DNA from: Enterobacter sp. ENT03
Lineage (GTDB): Bacteria > Pseudomonadota > Gammaproteobacteria > Enterobacterales > Enterobacteriaceae
DNA: 64,000 nucleotides
Reading direction: 5' to 3'
Assembly (NCBI RefSeq): GCF_019218745.1
Contig: NZ_JAHUXA010000004.1
Coordinates: 161,433 to 225,432 of the forward strand
Positions within the stretch are counted from its first letter, which is position 1. Each line of letters opens with the position of its first letter. This document shows positions 51,040 through 58,667 of this stretch, in pieces. The notes beneath the pieces were generated by a model that had not been told where the DNA came from, did not search any database, and saw only the letters and a program-made list of their open reading frames with translations. The position numbers and the translations under genes were made by a program.

Positions 51040-52325
51040 TGAAAGAACAGATAGACATTCAGCTTCAGGCCCCGGTGTATGCCAGTGCCGATGTGGTGGT
51101 TACGGGCGCAGGCCCGGCGGGGGTCGCGGCGGCAATCGCGGCGGCGCGGGCGGGTAAGCAGGTGATTTTACTGGAGCGATCTGCCCAGCCCGGCGGCATG
51201 GCGACGCTTGGCAACGTTAGTATTTTTATGACCGTCGGCAATCTGACCGGGATCTATAAAGAGCTTATCGGAAAAATCCGTCCAGACTTTTTTAGTCAAG
51301 TCGATCCGCACTTGCTGAAAATCCAGTTCAACCCGCTGCTGCTGCGCTATCACCTCAATGAAATGCTGGCGGCGGCGGGCGTCACCGTGCTGTTCCACGC
51401 TGATGTTGTCGCGCCGTTAATGGCCGAAAATCAGTTAACCGGGGTGCTGGTCAATACCCGTGAGGGGCTGCGAGCGATTAACGGCAAGGTATTTATCGAC
51501 GCGACGGGAGATGCCCATGTGGCACAAGCGGCGGGGGTGCGCTGCTTTAGCGGGCGAGAGAGCGATGGCTTAACGCAGCCGATGACGCTGATGTTCCAGA
51601 TGCAGAATACCGGCAGTCCGGTGGTACCGCATCTGCCGGAGGGCTGTTATCACTACGAGCGGGTGGAGGATTTACCGCAGGGCCGCCGCCTGCTGTGGGA
51701 GCTGAAACCTGACGGCACGTTGATCGTCAACATGACGCGCATCAAGGGCAACGGCGCGACCATCAAAGAGGGCAGCGACGCGGAAAGAGAGGGGCTGAAA
51801 CAGGTTTTTTCCGTGGCGTATTACCTGCAACGCAACGGCTTTGAGAACTACATTTTGTCGCACGTTGCAGCGCAAACGGGCGTGCGCGAATCCCGGCGCA
51901 TTGAGGGACTGTATACATTAACCGAAGCCGATCTGCTGGCGGCCCAAACCTTCTCGGATGTGGTGGCGCAAACGAATTATGCCATCGACATTCACAGCCC
52001 GGACGGGGCGAAAAGCTGCGATGAGCGCAAGCTGGCGCAGTACGACATTCCTTACCGCTGCCTGGTGCCACAGGGCGTGGAGGGCTTGCTGGTCGCCGGG
52101 CGGGCGATTTCCACGACACATGTTGCGCTCTCGTCCGTGCGGGTGATGCCGACTTGTTTTGCGCTTGGTCAGGCGGCGGGGATCGCGGCGGCGCTGGCGA
52201 TTGAGCACCAGCGCCGACTGGCGGCTGTCCCGGTGGATGAACTGCATGCAGAGCTTGCCCGCCAGGGCGTGATGCTGGACATTGCGTTTTTACCCTGGAC
52301 CGAACACCGGGTGAGGGGCGGTTAA
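51039..52325 (+). CDS. FAD-dependent oxidoreductase
   Basis: 428 aa of the FAD_oxidored type. N-terminal Rossmann GAGPAGVAAAIAAARAGKQV and LLERSAQPGGMATLGNV; GKVFIDATGDAHVAQAAGVR in the middle; GLLVAGRAISTTHVALSSVR and CFALGQAAGIAAALAIE at the C-terminus. Cytoplasmic, no signal peptide. Coupled to a PTS permease, so its substrate is probably the sugar phosphate that the permease delivers, or a product of it; no hydrolase is present in the operon. Ends 36 bp inside the convergent lysR. Confidence 0.85.
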   Translation: MKEQIDIQLQAPVYASADVVVTGAGPAGVAAAIAAARAGKQVILLERSAQPGGMATLGNVSIFMTVGNLTGIYKELIGKIRPDFFSQVDPHLLKIQFNPLLLRYHLNEMLAAAGVTVLFHADVVAPLMAENQLTGVLVNTREGLRAINGKVFIDATGDAHVAQAAGVRCFSGRESDGLTQPMTLMFQMQNTGSPVVPHLPEGCYHYERVEDLPQGRRLLWELKPDGTLIVNMTRIKGNGATIKEGSDAEREGLKQVFSVAYYLQRNGFENYILSHVAAQTGVRESRRIEGLYTLTEADLLAAQTFSDVVAQTNYAIDIHSPDGAKSCDERKLAQYDIPYRCLVPQGVEGLLVAGRAISTTHVALSSVRVMPTCFALGQAAGIAAALAIEHQRRLAAVPVDELHAELARQGVMLDIAFLPWTEHRVRGG

Positions 52326-53225
52326 TCCGTCAACAATCGCCGTCATCTGCGCGCGCAACATGCCGTGCAGCTGACGGATCGCCGGTGAAAACTGCTTACG
52401 GTGCGGGCAGATGAGATTAAGCGGTGCCGCCTCGCCGGCAATATGTGGCAACAGCACTTCCAGCCTGCCTGCGGCCACATCGGCGCTGACGTCTATCCAG
52501 GATTTATAGACGATGCCCATTCCGGCAATCGCCCAGCGGCGGGCGACGTCGGCGTCATCGCACAGCATCCGGCTTTTCACCGTGAGCTGGCGGCGCAAAC
52601 CGTTTTCATGGAACGTCCATTTATCGTGAACGTGGCTGTGCATGGTGTATAGCAGGCATTGATGATGGGTTACATCGCCCAGCGTTGCGGGACGCCCGTG
52701 CGCGGCCAGATAATCAGGCGACGCCACCAGTACACGGCGGTTTTTCTCCGCCAGCGGCAGCGCAACGTAGCTGCTGTTATCCAGCACACCATAGCGGATC
52801 GCCACATCCACCGGATCGCGAAAAATATCGCTGATCTGGTCGGACAGCGACAGCCGCAGGGTGATTTTCGGATGCTGCGTGCAAAAATCGGTGATCAGCG
52901 GCAGCAGCACATTGCGGCCAATGTCCGACGGCACGGCGACTTTCAGCTCGCCCTGGAGTTCGTCATCGCTGCTGTGCAGACTCTCTTGCCCCGCCTGCAC
53001 CACCGCCAGCATCTCCTGGGCGAACGGCAGGTATTTTTCCCCTTCCGCCGTCAGCCGCAGGCTGCGCGTGGAGCGCACGAACAGCCGCTTATCCAGATCG
53101 CGCTCCAGCCGGTGCACGGCAGCGCTCACCTGACCGGGCAATAAATCCGCCTCACGGGCAGCATTCGAAAAACTGCCTAACGCCGCAGCGCGCACAAACA
53201 AGGTCACATCTTCAAGGCGGATCAT
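52290..53225 (-). CDS. LysR family transcriptional regulator
   Basis: 311 aa. N-terminal winged helix (about 1-60: VTLFVRAAALGSFSNAAREA, VSAAVHRLERDLDKRLFVRS, TRSLRLTAEGEKYLP). C-terminal periplasmic-binding-like effector domain (about 90-300: LKVAVPSDIGRNVLLPLITD, DPVDVAIRYGVLDNSSYVAL). Before the cassette at 53.3-54.9 kb arrived, a gene of this kind faced the nitroreductase at 55.06 kb, so a nitroreductase-regulating role is plausible. A remnant of a second copy lies at 54.69-54.88 kb. Confidence 0.9.
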   Translation of the reverse strand: MIRLEDVTLFVRAAALGSFSNAAREADLLPGQVSAAVHRLERDLDKRLFVRSTRSLRLTAEGEKYLPFAQEMLAVVQAGQESLHSSDDELQGELKVAVPSDIGRNVLLPLITDFCTQHPKITLRLSLSDQISDIFRDPVDVAIRYGVLDNSSYVALPLAEKNRRVLVASPDYLAAHGRPATLGDVTHHQCLLYTMHSHVHDKWTFHENGLRRQLTVKSRMLCDDADVARRWAIAGMGIVYKSWIDVSADVAAGRLEVLLPHIAGEAAPLNLICPHRKQFSPAIRQLHGMLRAQMTAIVDGLTAPHPVFGPG

Positions 53226-53289
53226 GACGCTCTCCGGAACAGGAAAAAACGGTCTTCATTGTTGCCAGAAACGCGCCAGTGCGCATCTG
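53190..53289. repeat. 100-bp direct repeat, copy 1 (lysR 5' end and promoter region)
   Basis: About 98 of 100 positions agree with 54847-54946; the differences I see are near the right end (C/T at the GCCAGAAA junction and T/C in GCGCATCTG). It covers the first codons of lysR and its upstream region. Confidence 0.85.
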
Positions 53290-53458
53290 GTATCTTGAGA
53301 TTTCGTTAAAATGAACACGGTCAGATCTGTTTGTTGGCAAGCCCTTGCGCCGCTAAGGTCGTCGAGTTTCCCGCAGAAGGAATTGAAAAAACGGTATTTC
53401 ATTGTCCATGTTACAACCAGGGAATAATGTAACCTAAACAAGAAAAGGGAATGATCTT

Positions 53459-53908
53459 ATGGATACCACCGAAGAACTGGGCGGCACGTACTTTTACCAC
53501 GGCAACGCCAACCTAACCCCGCAAGAGCTATTCTGGCTGATATTTGCAGAGTACCTGGCGGATCATTTAGGGGTTGAGATAGAAACAGCTGCAACCATCC
53601 TTGCCGGTCAGCCCATACTACCTAAGCGTGTTGTCCTGGGTTCAAAAGTTAAACGAACCAGCATTGCGTCTAAGTTATCCCGCAGAATACTCAAGAACGT
53701 TCGCCTTCCGGGTGGAATGAAAATGGGAACCAGCGTATTGGGGCATAGCCGTGATACAAACAAGGTAGGAGCTATAGTAGGTAGAGCGGTCCCTTACGTT
53801 GGTTACACCCAGGCAGTGATCATATTTGCCATTGTCGCCAGAGAAACGAGAAAGAAATACAACCTCATCGCCCGGTCAAAAGATCGGATTGCATGGACCT
53901 ATTTCTAA
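53459..53908 (+). CDS. STM2901-like protein
   Basis: 149 aa. It starts MDTTEELGGTYFYHGNANLT and continues with TPQELFWLIFAEYLADHLGV, resembling the Salmonella STM2901 family, whose function is unknown. Central basic part (VKRTSIASKLSRRILKNV), then a Gly-rich hydrophobic stretch (GAIVGRAVPYVGYTQAVIIF) that may be membrane-associated, and a basic tail (RETRKKYNLIARSKDRIAW). Its stop overlaps the start of a DUF1493-like gene (TAATG), so the pair is co-translated. The last ~100 bp are repeated at 54.28 kb. Lower GC than the flanking genes suggests transfer. Confidence 0.7.
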   Translation: MDTTEELGGTYFYHGNANLTPQELFWLIFAEYLADHLGVEIETAATILAGQPILPKRVVLGSKVKRTSIASKLSRRILKNVRLPGGMKMGTSVLGHSRDTNKVGAIVGRAVPYVGYTQAVIIFAIVARETRKKYNLIARSKDRIAWTYF

Positions 53909-54225
53909 TGCTGCGGCCTGATGAGCAAGAGCTGCTGGATTACGTCACTGAGAAGTACGGCGAGCGTGATCAACCAACGCAGAAAGAATGGACATTTCAA
54001 GAACACTTTAATTTCTTCCAGGAAGATCTGGAGGAAATGCTGTTTGACCTGTTCACCCGGTACGGCATTGAGCATAGCAATTTTAATATCGACAACTATT
54101 TCATGCCTGAATTTTACTGGTGGCAGTTCAATCTTAAGAAGGAGTGGCGCGACCGCCAGTTCAAGACACTCACGCTTGAAATGATTATTGAATCGGCTAA
54201 AGCTGGACGCTGGCTATATGATTAA
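53908..54225 (+). CDS. DUF1493 family protein, copy 1
   Basis: 105 aa from the ATG overlapping the STM2901-like stop (TAATG at 53906-53910); a start at 53893 would add five residues (MDLFL). Acidic, aromatic-rich: LRPDEQELLDYVTEKYGERD, EHFNFFQEDLEEMLFDLF, then YFMPEFYWWQF and TLEMIIESAKAGRWLYD. The pattern fits DUF1493 proteins (small acidic alpha/beta proteins reported beside STM2901-like genes). No known activity. Confidence 0.7.
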   Translation: MLRPDEQELLDYVTEKYGERDQPTQKEWTFQEHFNFFQEDLEEMLFDLFTRYGIEHSNFNIDNYFMPEFYWWQFNLKKEWRDRQFKTLTLEMIIESAKAGRWLYD

Positions 54226-54376
54226 GGGGCACACCATTACACACCGAGTTTTCTCTGACAGCGGCAGCGCGACATCTCAAGCCGTGATCATTTGTGCCAT
54301 TGTCGCCCGAGAAACAAGGAATAAATACAACCTGATTGCCCGACCAAAAGATCGGATTGCATGGACATATTTCTGA
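54226..54376 (+). pseudogene. Truncated second STM2901-like copy
   Basis: After about 50 bp of lysR-derived sequence, the frame SQAVIICAIVARETRNKYNL then IARPKDRIAWTYF repeats the C-terminal 33 residues of the gene at 53459 with a few substitutions. The first ~115 residues are missing. Its stop again overlaps the next DUF1493 start (TGATG at 54374-54378), so the junction was duplicated as a unit. Confidence 0.75.
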
Positions 54377-54693
54377 TGCTGCGGCCTGATGAACAAGAAT
54401 TCCTGAATTACGTTACCGAGAACTACAGCGATCGCAAGCACCCAGCAAAGAAGGAATGGACCTTTCAGGAACATTTCAATTTCGTGCCGGAAGATCTGGA
54501 GGATATGCTTATTGACCTGTTCACCCGGTACGGCATCGAACATAGCACTTTTGTTCTGGATAATTACTTTGAGCCAGAGCTTCACTGGTGGCAGTTTAAA
54601 CTTCGTAGAAAGTGGGAAGGTCGCCAGTTCAAGCCACTCACGCTTGAAATGATTATTGAGTCGGCTAAAGCTGGACGCTGGCTATATGATTAA
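54376..54693 (+). CDS. DUF1493 family protein, copy 2
   Basis: 105 aa, diverged paralogue of copy 1: LRPDEQEFLNYVTENYSDRK, EHFNFVPEDLEDMLIDLF, YFEPELHWWQFKLRRKW, TLEMIIESAKAGRWLYD. The N- and C-terminal blocks are shared and the centre varies, with charge and hydrophobic changes in the surface-like segments. A start at 54361 would add five residues. It is translationally coupled to the truncated STM2901-like frame. Confidence 0.7.
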   Translation: MLRPDEQEFLNYVTENYSDRKHPAKKEWTFQEHFNFVPEDLEDMLIDLFTRYGIEHSTFVLDNYFEPELHWWQFKLRRKWEGRQFKPLTLEMIIESAKAGRWLYD

Positions 54694-54882
54694 GGGGCAC
54701 ACCATTACACACCGAGTTTTCTCTGACAGCGGCAGCGCGACATAGCTGGTGTTATCCAGTACGCCGTAACAGATCGCCACATCCACCGGATCGCTAAAAA
54801 TATCGCTGTTCTGATCGGGCAGCGTCAGCCGCAGGCTATGCGTGGAGCGCACAAACAAGGTCACATCTTCAAGGCGGATCAT
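54690..54882 (-). pseudogene. lysR remnant with two internal in-frame deletions
   Basis: An open frame of 66 codons begins MIRLEDVTLFVR and jumps to STHSLRLT and then to LPDQNSDIFSDPVDVAICYG and VLDNTSYVALPLSEKTR. The pieces match residues of the intact lysR in order with substitutions. Missing segments correspond to lysR 53073-53190 (39 codons) and 52851-53052 (67 codons), each bounded by a 10-11 bp direct repeat. The helix-turn-helix is lost, so it cannot bind DNA as LysR does. Confidence 0.85.
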
Positions 54883-54946
54883 GACGCTCTCCGGAACAGG
54901 AAAAAACGGTCTTCATTGTTGCCAGAAATGCGCCAGTGCGCACCTG
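54847..54946. repeat. 100-bp direct repeat, copy 2
   Basis: Partner of 53190-53289. It carries the 5' end of the lysR remnant and the original lysR/nitroreductase promoter region. With copy 1 it flanks the STM2901/DUF1493 cassette. Confidence 0.85.
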
Positions 54947-55057
54947 ATTTTCATCTTTAAAGTGAAAGTGCTGCACCGCAGGACAGGTTTTTCTGCGTCG
55001 GCTTTGGCGCTATTCTCAGGCGAACAACCGTTACGTTTCACTTTTTGGAAGGAAAAA

Positions 55058-55714
55058 ATGATGACGCTTAATGATGCCGTGCTGAGCCGCCACACTGTTA
55101 AAGCTTTTGAACCCGGCCAGACCCTGCCGGAAAACGATATTGAAACCCTGCTGAACGTGCTGCAAAACAGCCCGTCGTCGGTGAACTCCCAGCCGTGGCA
55201 TTTTGTGGTGGCTTCCACCGCCGAAGGCCGCGCCGCGATCGCCAAATCCACCGCCGGGGCTTTTTCCTATAACGAAGCAAAAGTGCTGAATGCTTCCCAC
55301 GTGATCGCCCTGTGCATGAAAAGCGATCTGACGGAAGAACATCTGCAAAACGTGCTGGAACAGGAGCAGAAAGATGGTCGCTTCGCCAGCGAAGAAGCCA
55401 AAGCGGGACAGGATAAAGGCCGCCGTGGCTACGTGGATATGCATCGTTATGAACTGCGCGATGTGCCGCAATGGATGGAAAAGCAGGTATACCTTGCGCT
55501 GGGCGGTCTGCTGCTGGGTGCCGCGATGCTCGGCATCGACGCCACGCCGATGGAAGGTTTTGACTCCCGCGAACTGGATCTGGCGCTGGGACTGCGTGAG
55601 AAAGGCTTAACCAGCGTCGTGCTGGTGTCGCTGGGCGTGAAAAGCGACAAAGATTTCAACGCCAGCCTGCCAAAATCCCGCCTGCCGCGCGACGAGATTT
55701 TTACGTTTATTTAA
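55058..55714 (+). CDS. Oxygen-insensitive NAD(P)H nitroreductase, NfsB-like
   Basis: 218-219 aa FMN flavoprotein: RHTVKAFEPGQTLPENDIET, NSPSSVNSQPWHFVVASTAE (FMN/phosphate contacts), QVYLALGGLLLGAAMLGIDA, PMEGFDSRELDLALGL and NASLPKSRLPRDE. It is homologous to E. coli NfsB (DHPR/nitroreductase) but diverged enough to be a paralogue. GGAAGGAA precedes ATGATG (55058/55061). The upstream region is the original lysR divergent promoter. Confidence 0.88.
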   Translation: MMTLNDAVLSRHTVKAFEPGQTLPENDIETLLNVLQNSPSSVNSQPWHFVVASTAEGRAAIAKSTAGAFSYNEAKVLNASHVIALCMKSDLTEEHLQNVLEQEQKDGRFASEEAKAGQDKGRRGYVDMHRYELRDVPQWMEKQVYLALGGLLLGAAMLGIDATPMEGFDSRELDLALGLREKGLTSVVLVSLGVKSDKDFNASLPKSRLPRDEIFTFI

Positions 55715-55720
55715 GCAGCG

Positions 55721-55740
55721 TCCCGGCGTTTACGCCGGGA
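55721..55740. terminator. Bidirectional terminator, nitroreductase/lacI-type gene
   Basis: TCCCGGCG/CGCCGGGA, an 8-bp perfect stem with a 4-nt loop between the convergent stops at 55714 and 55747. Confidence 0.75.
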
Positions 55741-55746
55741 TAGCAA

Positions 55747-56700
55747 TTAACGCGTTCTGCGATCCGGGATAATTAAATCACCGCGCAGCACGCAGGCGCC
55801 CAGTACGCTTTGCGTTTTTTCGGTGAGCCAGCTGACAATACGGGCGGCCATCGCATCCATCGAATACTCGATAGCGGGAATGCTCGGAATGCCGGGTAAT
55901 TGCAGCGAACCGGCAAGGCTGAACACCATAATGTCGCCCGGCACCGATTTATTAAACGCCTGCAGCTGGCTGATCACCCGCTGCGCTTCCTGTTCGTCGG
56001 CCACCAGCAGCGCGTTAAAGTTCAGCGTGGTCGCGTTGTTAAGCAGCACCTGTAAGGCCACCGACGAGCTGGTCGAATCCATAAACACCAGATTACGATT
56101 AAACGGCAGGAAATTGTTTTCCAGCGCGTGTTTGTAACCGAGTAAAACCTGATCCGCCGCGCCGCTGGTGTCCGGGTGGATCACGGCGATCTGACGTCGG
56201 CCCTGACTAATCAGGTAATTACAGGCGGTTTCGGCGGCGAAAGCGTGATCAAACTGGATGCTGTTAGGGGTTTCTGCCTCGGCGCAATCCACGAGGATCA
56301 CGCTCTCATCGATGTTGCCCAGCGGGAAACGCGCGCCAATGATCAGCACGTCATCACACAGGCCGCAGGTCAACTCCTCCAGCGCATTCATCACACCCGC
56401 TTTGTTATTGGCAAAACGCAGCAGCAGATGTTTCTGATGCTGGCTGAGATGTTTCTCAAGGGCATACAGGTAACCGGTGGTCTGGTTGACGTTATCCTGC
56501 GCGCAAATCACGCCGATACAGCCTGTGGACTGGCTCAGTAATGACTGGGCGATGACGTTTGGCCGGTAATTCAGCTCGTCGACCGCTTTTAATACCGCGA
56601 GGCGGCTGGCTTCCTTGACCCCTCGCGATCCACTCAACACCCGTGACACTGTGGCTTTTGAGACCCCAGCTAAACGTGATACATCGTTGATTGTAGACAT
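55747..56700 (-). CDS. LacI family transcriptional regulator of the beta-glucoside operon
   Basis: 317 aa. N-terminal LacI helix-turn-helix MSTINDVSRLAGVSKATVSR, the hinge helix YRPNVIAQSLLSQSTG, then the periplasmic-binding-like effector domain (IGVICAQDNVNQTTGYLYAL; NFNALLVADEQEAQRVISQL). Divergent from the EIIB-EIIC-GH1-EIIA-porin operon. The intergenic region holds two GGAAACCG-type operators, so it very likely represses that operon and itself. Confidence 0.9.
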   Translation of the reverse strand: MSTINDVSRLAGVSKATVSRVLSGSRGVKEASRLAVLKAVDELNYRPNVIAQSLLSQSTGCIGVICAQDNVNQTTGYLYALEKHLSQHQKHLLLRFANNKAGVMNALEELTCGLCDDVLIIGARFPLGNIDESVILVDCAEAETPNSIQFDHAFAAETACNYLISQGRRQIAVIHPDTSGAADQVLLGYKHALENNFLPFNRNLVFMDSTSSSVALQVLLNNATTLNFNALLVADEQEAQRVISQLQAFNKSVPGDIMVFSLAGSLQLPGIPSIPAIEYSMDAMAARIVSWLTEKTQSVLGACVLRGDLIIPDRRTR

Positions 56701-56797
56701 CTTTATCCCCTGGTGGCCCGGCGAGGGCCAAAAAATTCCAAATCGAACAATGGCTCATAATATCGCCATTCGCAGTATAACCGCTTTCCATTTTTCA

Positions 56798-56814
56798 TGG
56801 AAACCGATTTTCCA
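56798..56814. promoter_or_regulatory. Operator 1 of the LacI-type regulator (imperfect)
   Basis: TGGAAACCGATTTTCCA, an imperfect palindrome with the same TGGAAACCG half as operator 2, about 100 bp upstream of the regulator start. Confidence 0.6.
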
Positions 56815-56920
56815 AAGGCACTTTCTTGCTATCAGAATCGCCTCAAAATCTGTGATGCAGCGCTAATAAAGAAAGCTTATACATCACAGAGATTGACGGG
56901 CTTCACATTTCATTTGCGAA

Positions 56921-56944
56921 CAAATGGAAACCGGTTTCCGTTTG
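56921..56944. promoter_or_regulatory. Operator 2 of the LacI-type regulator
   Basis: Core GGAAACCGGTTTCC (56926-56939) is a perfect 14-bp palindrome. Including flanks, CAAATGGAAACC pairs with GGTTTCCGTTTG with one mismatch over 24 bp. It lies 50 bp before the EIIB start, where a bound repressor would block transcription. Confidence 0.75.
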
Positions 56945-56994
56945 TTATCCAATCAGCCCCGCAATAACTTTTAACAATTTGAGGATGGTTGTCG

Positions 56995-57309
56995 ATGGTC
57001 AAGATCATGCTGTGTTGTTCCGCGGGCATGTCCACAAGTCTGCTGGTCAGGAAAATGGTCGAAGAGGCGCAAACCAGGGGTTTGCCGGTGGAGATCGATG
57101 CCTATGGCGTCGCGGAATTTGATACGCAGTTCTCGCGCTACCAGGTGGTGTTGCTCGGCCCACAAGTGAAATATATGTTAAACACGCTTTCCGAAAAGGC
57201 TGCCACCTGCGGCATCCCCGTTCAGCCCATCAACCCGATGGACTACGGTATGCAGCGCGGTGATAAGGTACTGGACTATGCTCTGTCGCTCATCGAGGCG
57301 GCGCACTAA
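56995..57309 (+). CDS. PTS lactose/chitobiose-family EIIB component
   Basis: 104-aa cytoplasmic phosphocarrier: MVKIMLCCSAGMSTSLLVRK with the phosphorylated Cys in the CCSAGMSTS loop, then VVLLGPQVKYMLNTL and PVQPINPMDYGMQRGDKVLD. Similar to ChbB. The ATG at 56995 has GAGG upstream; the TTG at 56989 is less likely. First gene of the operon, 12 bp before EIIC. Confidence 0.9.
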   Translation: MVKIMLCCSAGMSTSLLVRKMVEEAQTRGLPVEIDAYGVAEFDTQFSRYQVVLLGPQVKYMLNTLSEKAATCGIPVQPINPMDYGMQRGDKVLDYALSLIEAAH

Positions 57310-57321
57310 AAAGGTGTTCCT

Positions 57322-58647
57322 ATGAGTTCGTTATATCAGTCAATGGTTGCCGTCATTGAACAATCCATTACCCCGCTGGCGGGCAAACTGGGGCAACAGA
57401 AATACGTTATCGCCATTCGTGATGGCTTTACCGCCGCGCTGCCGTTCATGATCATCGGTTCGTTTATGCTGGTGTTTATCTTCCCGCCATTCTCTGCCGA
57501 TACCACGAACAGCTTTGCCCGTGGCTGGCTGGATTTCTCCCAGACCTACCGCGAACAGCTGATGCTGCCGTTTAACCTGAGCATGGGGGTGATGACGTTC
57601 TTTATCTCCGTCGGGATCGGTGCCAGCCTTGGGCGGCAGTTTAATCTCGATCCGGTGATGTCCGGTCTGCTGGCCTTTATGGCGTTTTTACTGGTCGCGG
57701 CACCCTATGCCGATGGCAAAATCTCCACCCAGTATCTGTCCGGGCAGGGGATTTTCACCGCGCTGATCACGGCGATTTACTCCACCCGCATGTATGCGTG
57801 GCTGAAGCAGAACAACATTACCATCCGTCTGCCGAAAGAAGTGCCGACCGGCGTGGCGCGCTCGTTTGAGATCCTCATTCCGGTACTGGTGGTGATTGCC
57901 ACGCTGCATCCGCTGAACCTGTTTATTGAAGCGCAGACCGGCATGATCCTGCCGCAGGCGATTATGCACCTGCTGGAGCCGCTGGTATCCGCCTCGGATT
58001 CTCTGCCAGCCATTCTGCTGTCGGTACTGCTGTGCCAGATCTTCTGGTTCGCCGGGATCCACGGTTCGCTGATTGTCACCGGCATCATGAACCCGTTCTG
58101 GATGGCAAACCTCTCCGCCAACCAGGCCGCACTGGCCGCGGGCGCGGCACTGCCGCACGTCTATCTGCAAGGCTTCTGGGATCACTACCTGCTGATTGGC
58201 GGCGTAGGCTCCACCTTACCGCTGGCGTTCCTGCTGCTGCGCAGCCGTGCCACGCATCTGCGGACCATCGGCAAAATGGGCATCGTGCCGAGCTTCTTTA
58301 ATATCAACGAACCGATCCTGTTCGGCGCGCCGATCATCATGAACCCAATGCTGTTCATTCCGTTCGTCTTCGTACCGATGATTAACGCCTGCCTCGCGTA
58401 TGGCGCAACCCGTCTCGGCTGGCTGGCGCAGGTCGTCTCCCTGACGCCGTGGACCACGCCGGCACCGATTGGCGCCTCCTGGGCGGCGAACTGGGCGCTG
58501 AGTCCGGTAGTCATGTGCCTCATCTGTATGGTGATGTCGGCGCTGATGTACCTGCCGTTCCTGCGTGCTTATGAGCGCTCGCTGATGAAAACCGAAGAGC
58601 AGAAAGCGCAGGCCACCAACCCGCTGGCGGAAACGGTCAGCCCGTAA
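57322..58647 (+). CDS. PTS lactose/chitobiose-family EIIC component
   Basis: 441-aa permease like ChbC/CelB with about 10 membrane segments: RDGFTAALPFMIIGSFMLVF, LFWFAGIHGSLIVTGIMNP-like QIFWFAGIHGSLIVTGIMN, FFNINEPILFGAPIIMNPML (the NEPxxFGxPxxxNP sugar-site motif) and TTPAPIGASWAANW. Probable substrate cellobiose or an aryl-beta-glucoside, given the GH1 partner. Confidence 0.92.
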   Translation: MSSLYQSMVAVIEQSITPLAGKLGQQKYVIAIRDGFTAALPFMIIGSFMLVFIFPPFSADTTNSFARGWLDFSQTYREQLMLPFNLSMGVMTFFISVGIGASLGRQFNLDPVMSGLLAFMAFLLVAAPYADGKISTQYLSGQGIFTALITAIYSTRMYAWLKQNNITIRLPKEVPTGVARSFEILIPVLVVIATLHPLNLFIEAQTGMILPQAIMHLLEPLVSASDSLPAILLSVLLCQIFWFAGIHGSLIVTGIMNPFWMANLSANQAALAAGAALPHVYLQGFWDHYLLIGGVGSTLPLAFLLLRSRATHLRTIGKMGIVPSFFNINEPILFGAPIIMNPMLFIPFVFVPMINACLAYGATRLGWLAQVVSLTPWTTPAPIGASWAANWALSPVVMCLICMVMSALMYLPFLRAYERSLMKTEEQKAQATNPLAETVSP

Positions 58648-58667
58648 TGAATAAGGAGAAGGTTGAG

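Larger units (their letters stand above)
53806..54743 (+). repeat. 468-bp tandem duplication within the STM2901/DUF1493 cassette
   Basis: Two units with a period of exactly 468 bp: GTGATCA at 53816 and 54284, TGGCTATATG at 54211 and 54679, GACAT at 54271 and 54739. Each unit holds the STM2901-like 3' end, a DUF1493-like gene and 50-60 bp of lysR-derived sequence. The last ~120 bp (54154-54275 and 54622-54743) are nearly identical; the middles have diverged. Confidence 0.88.
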
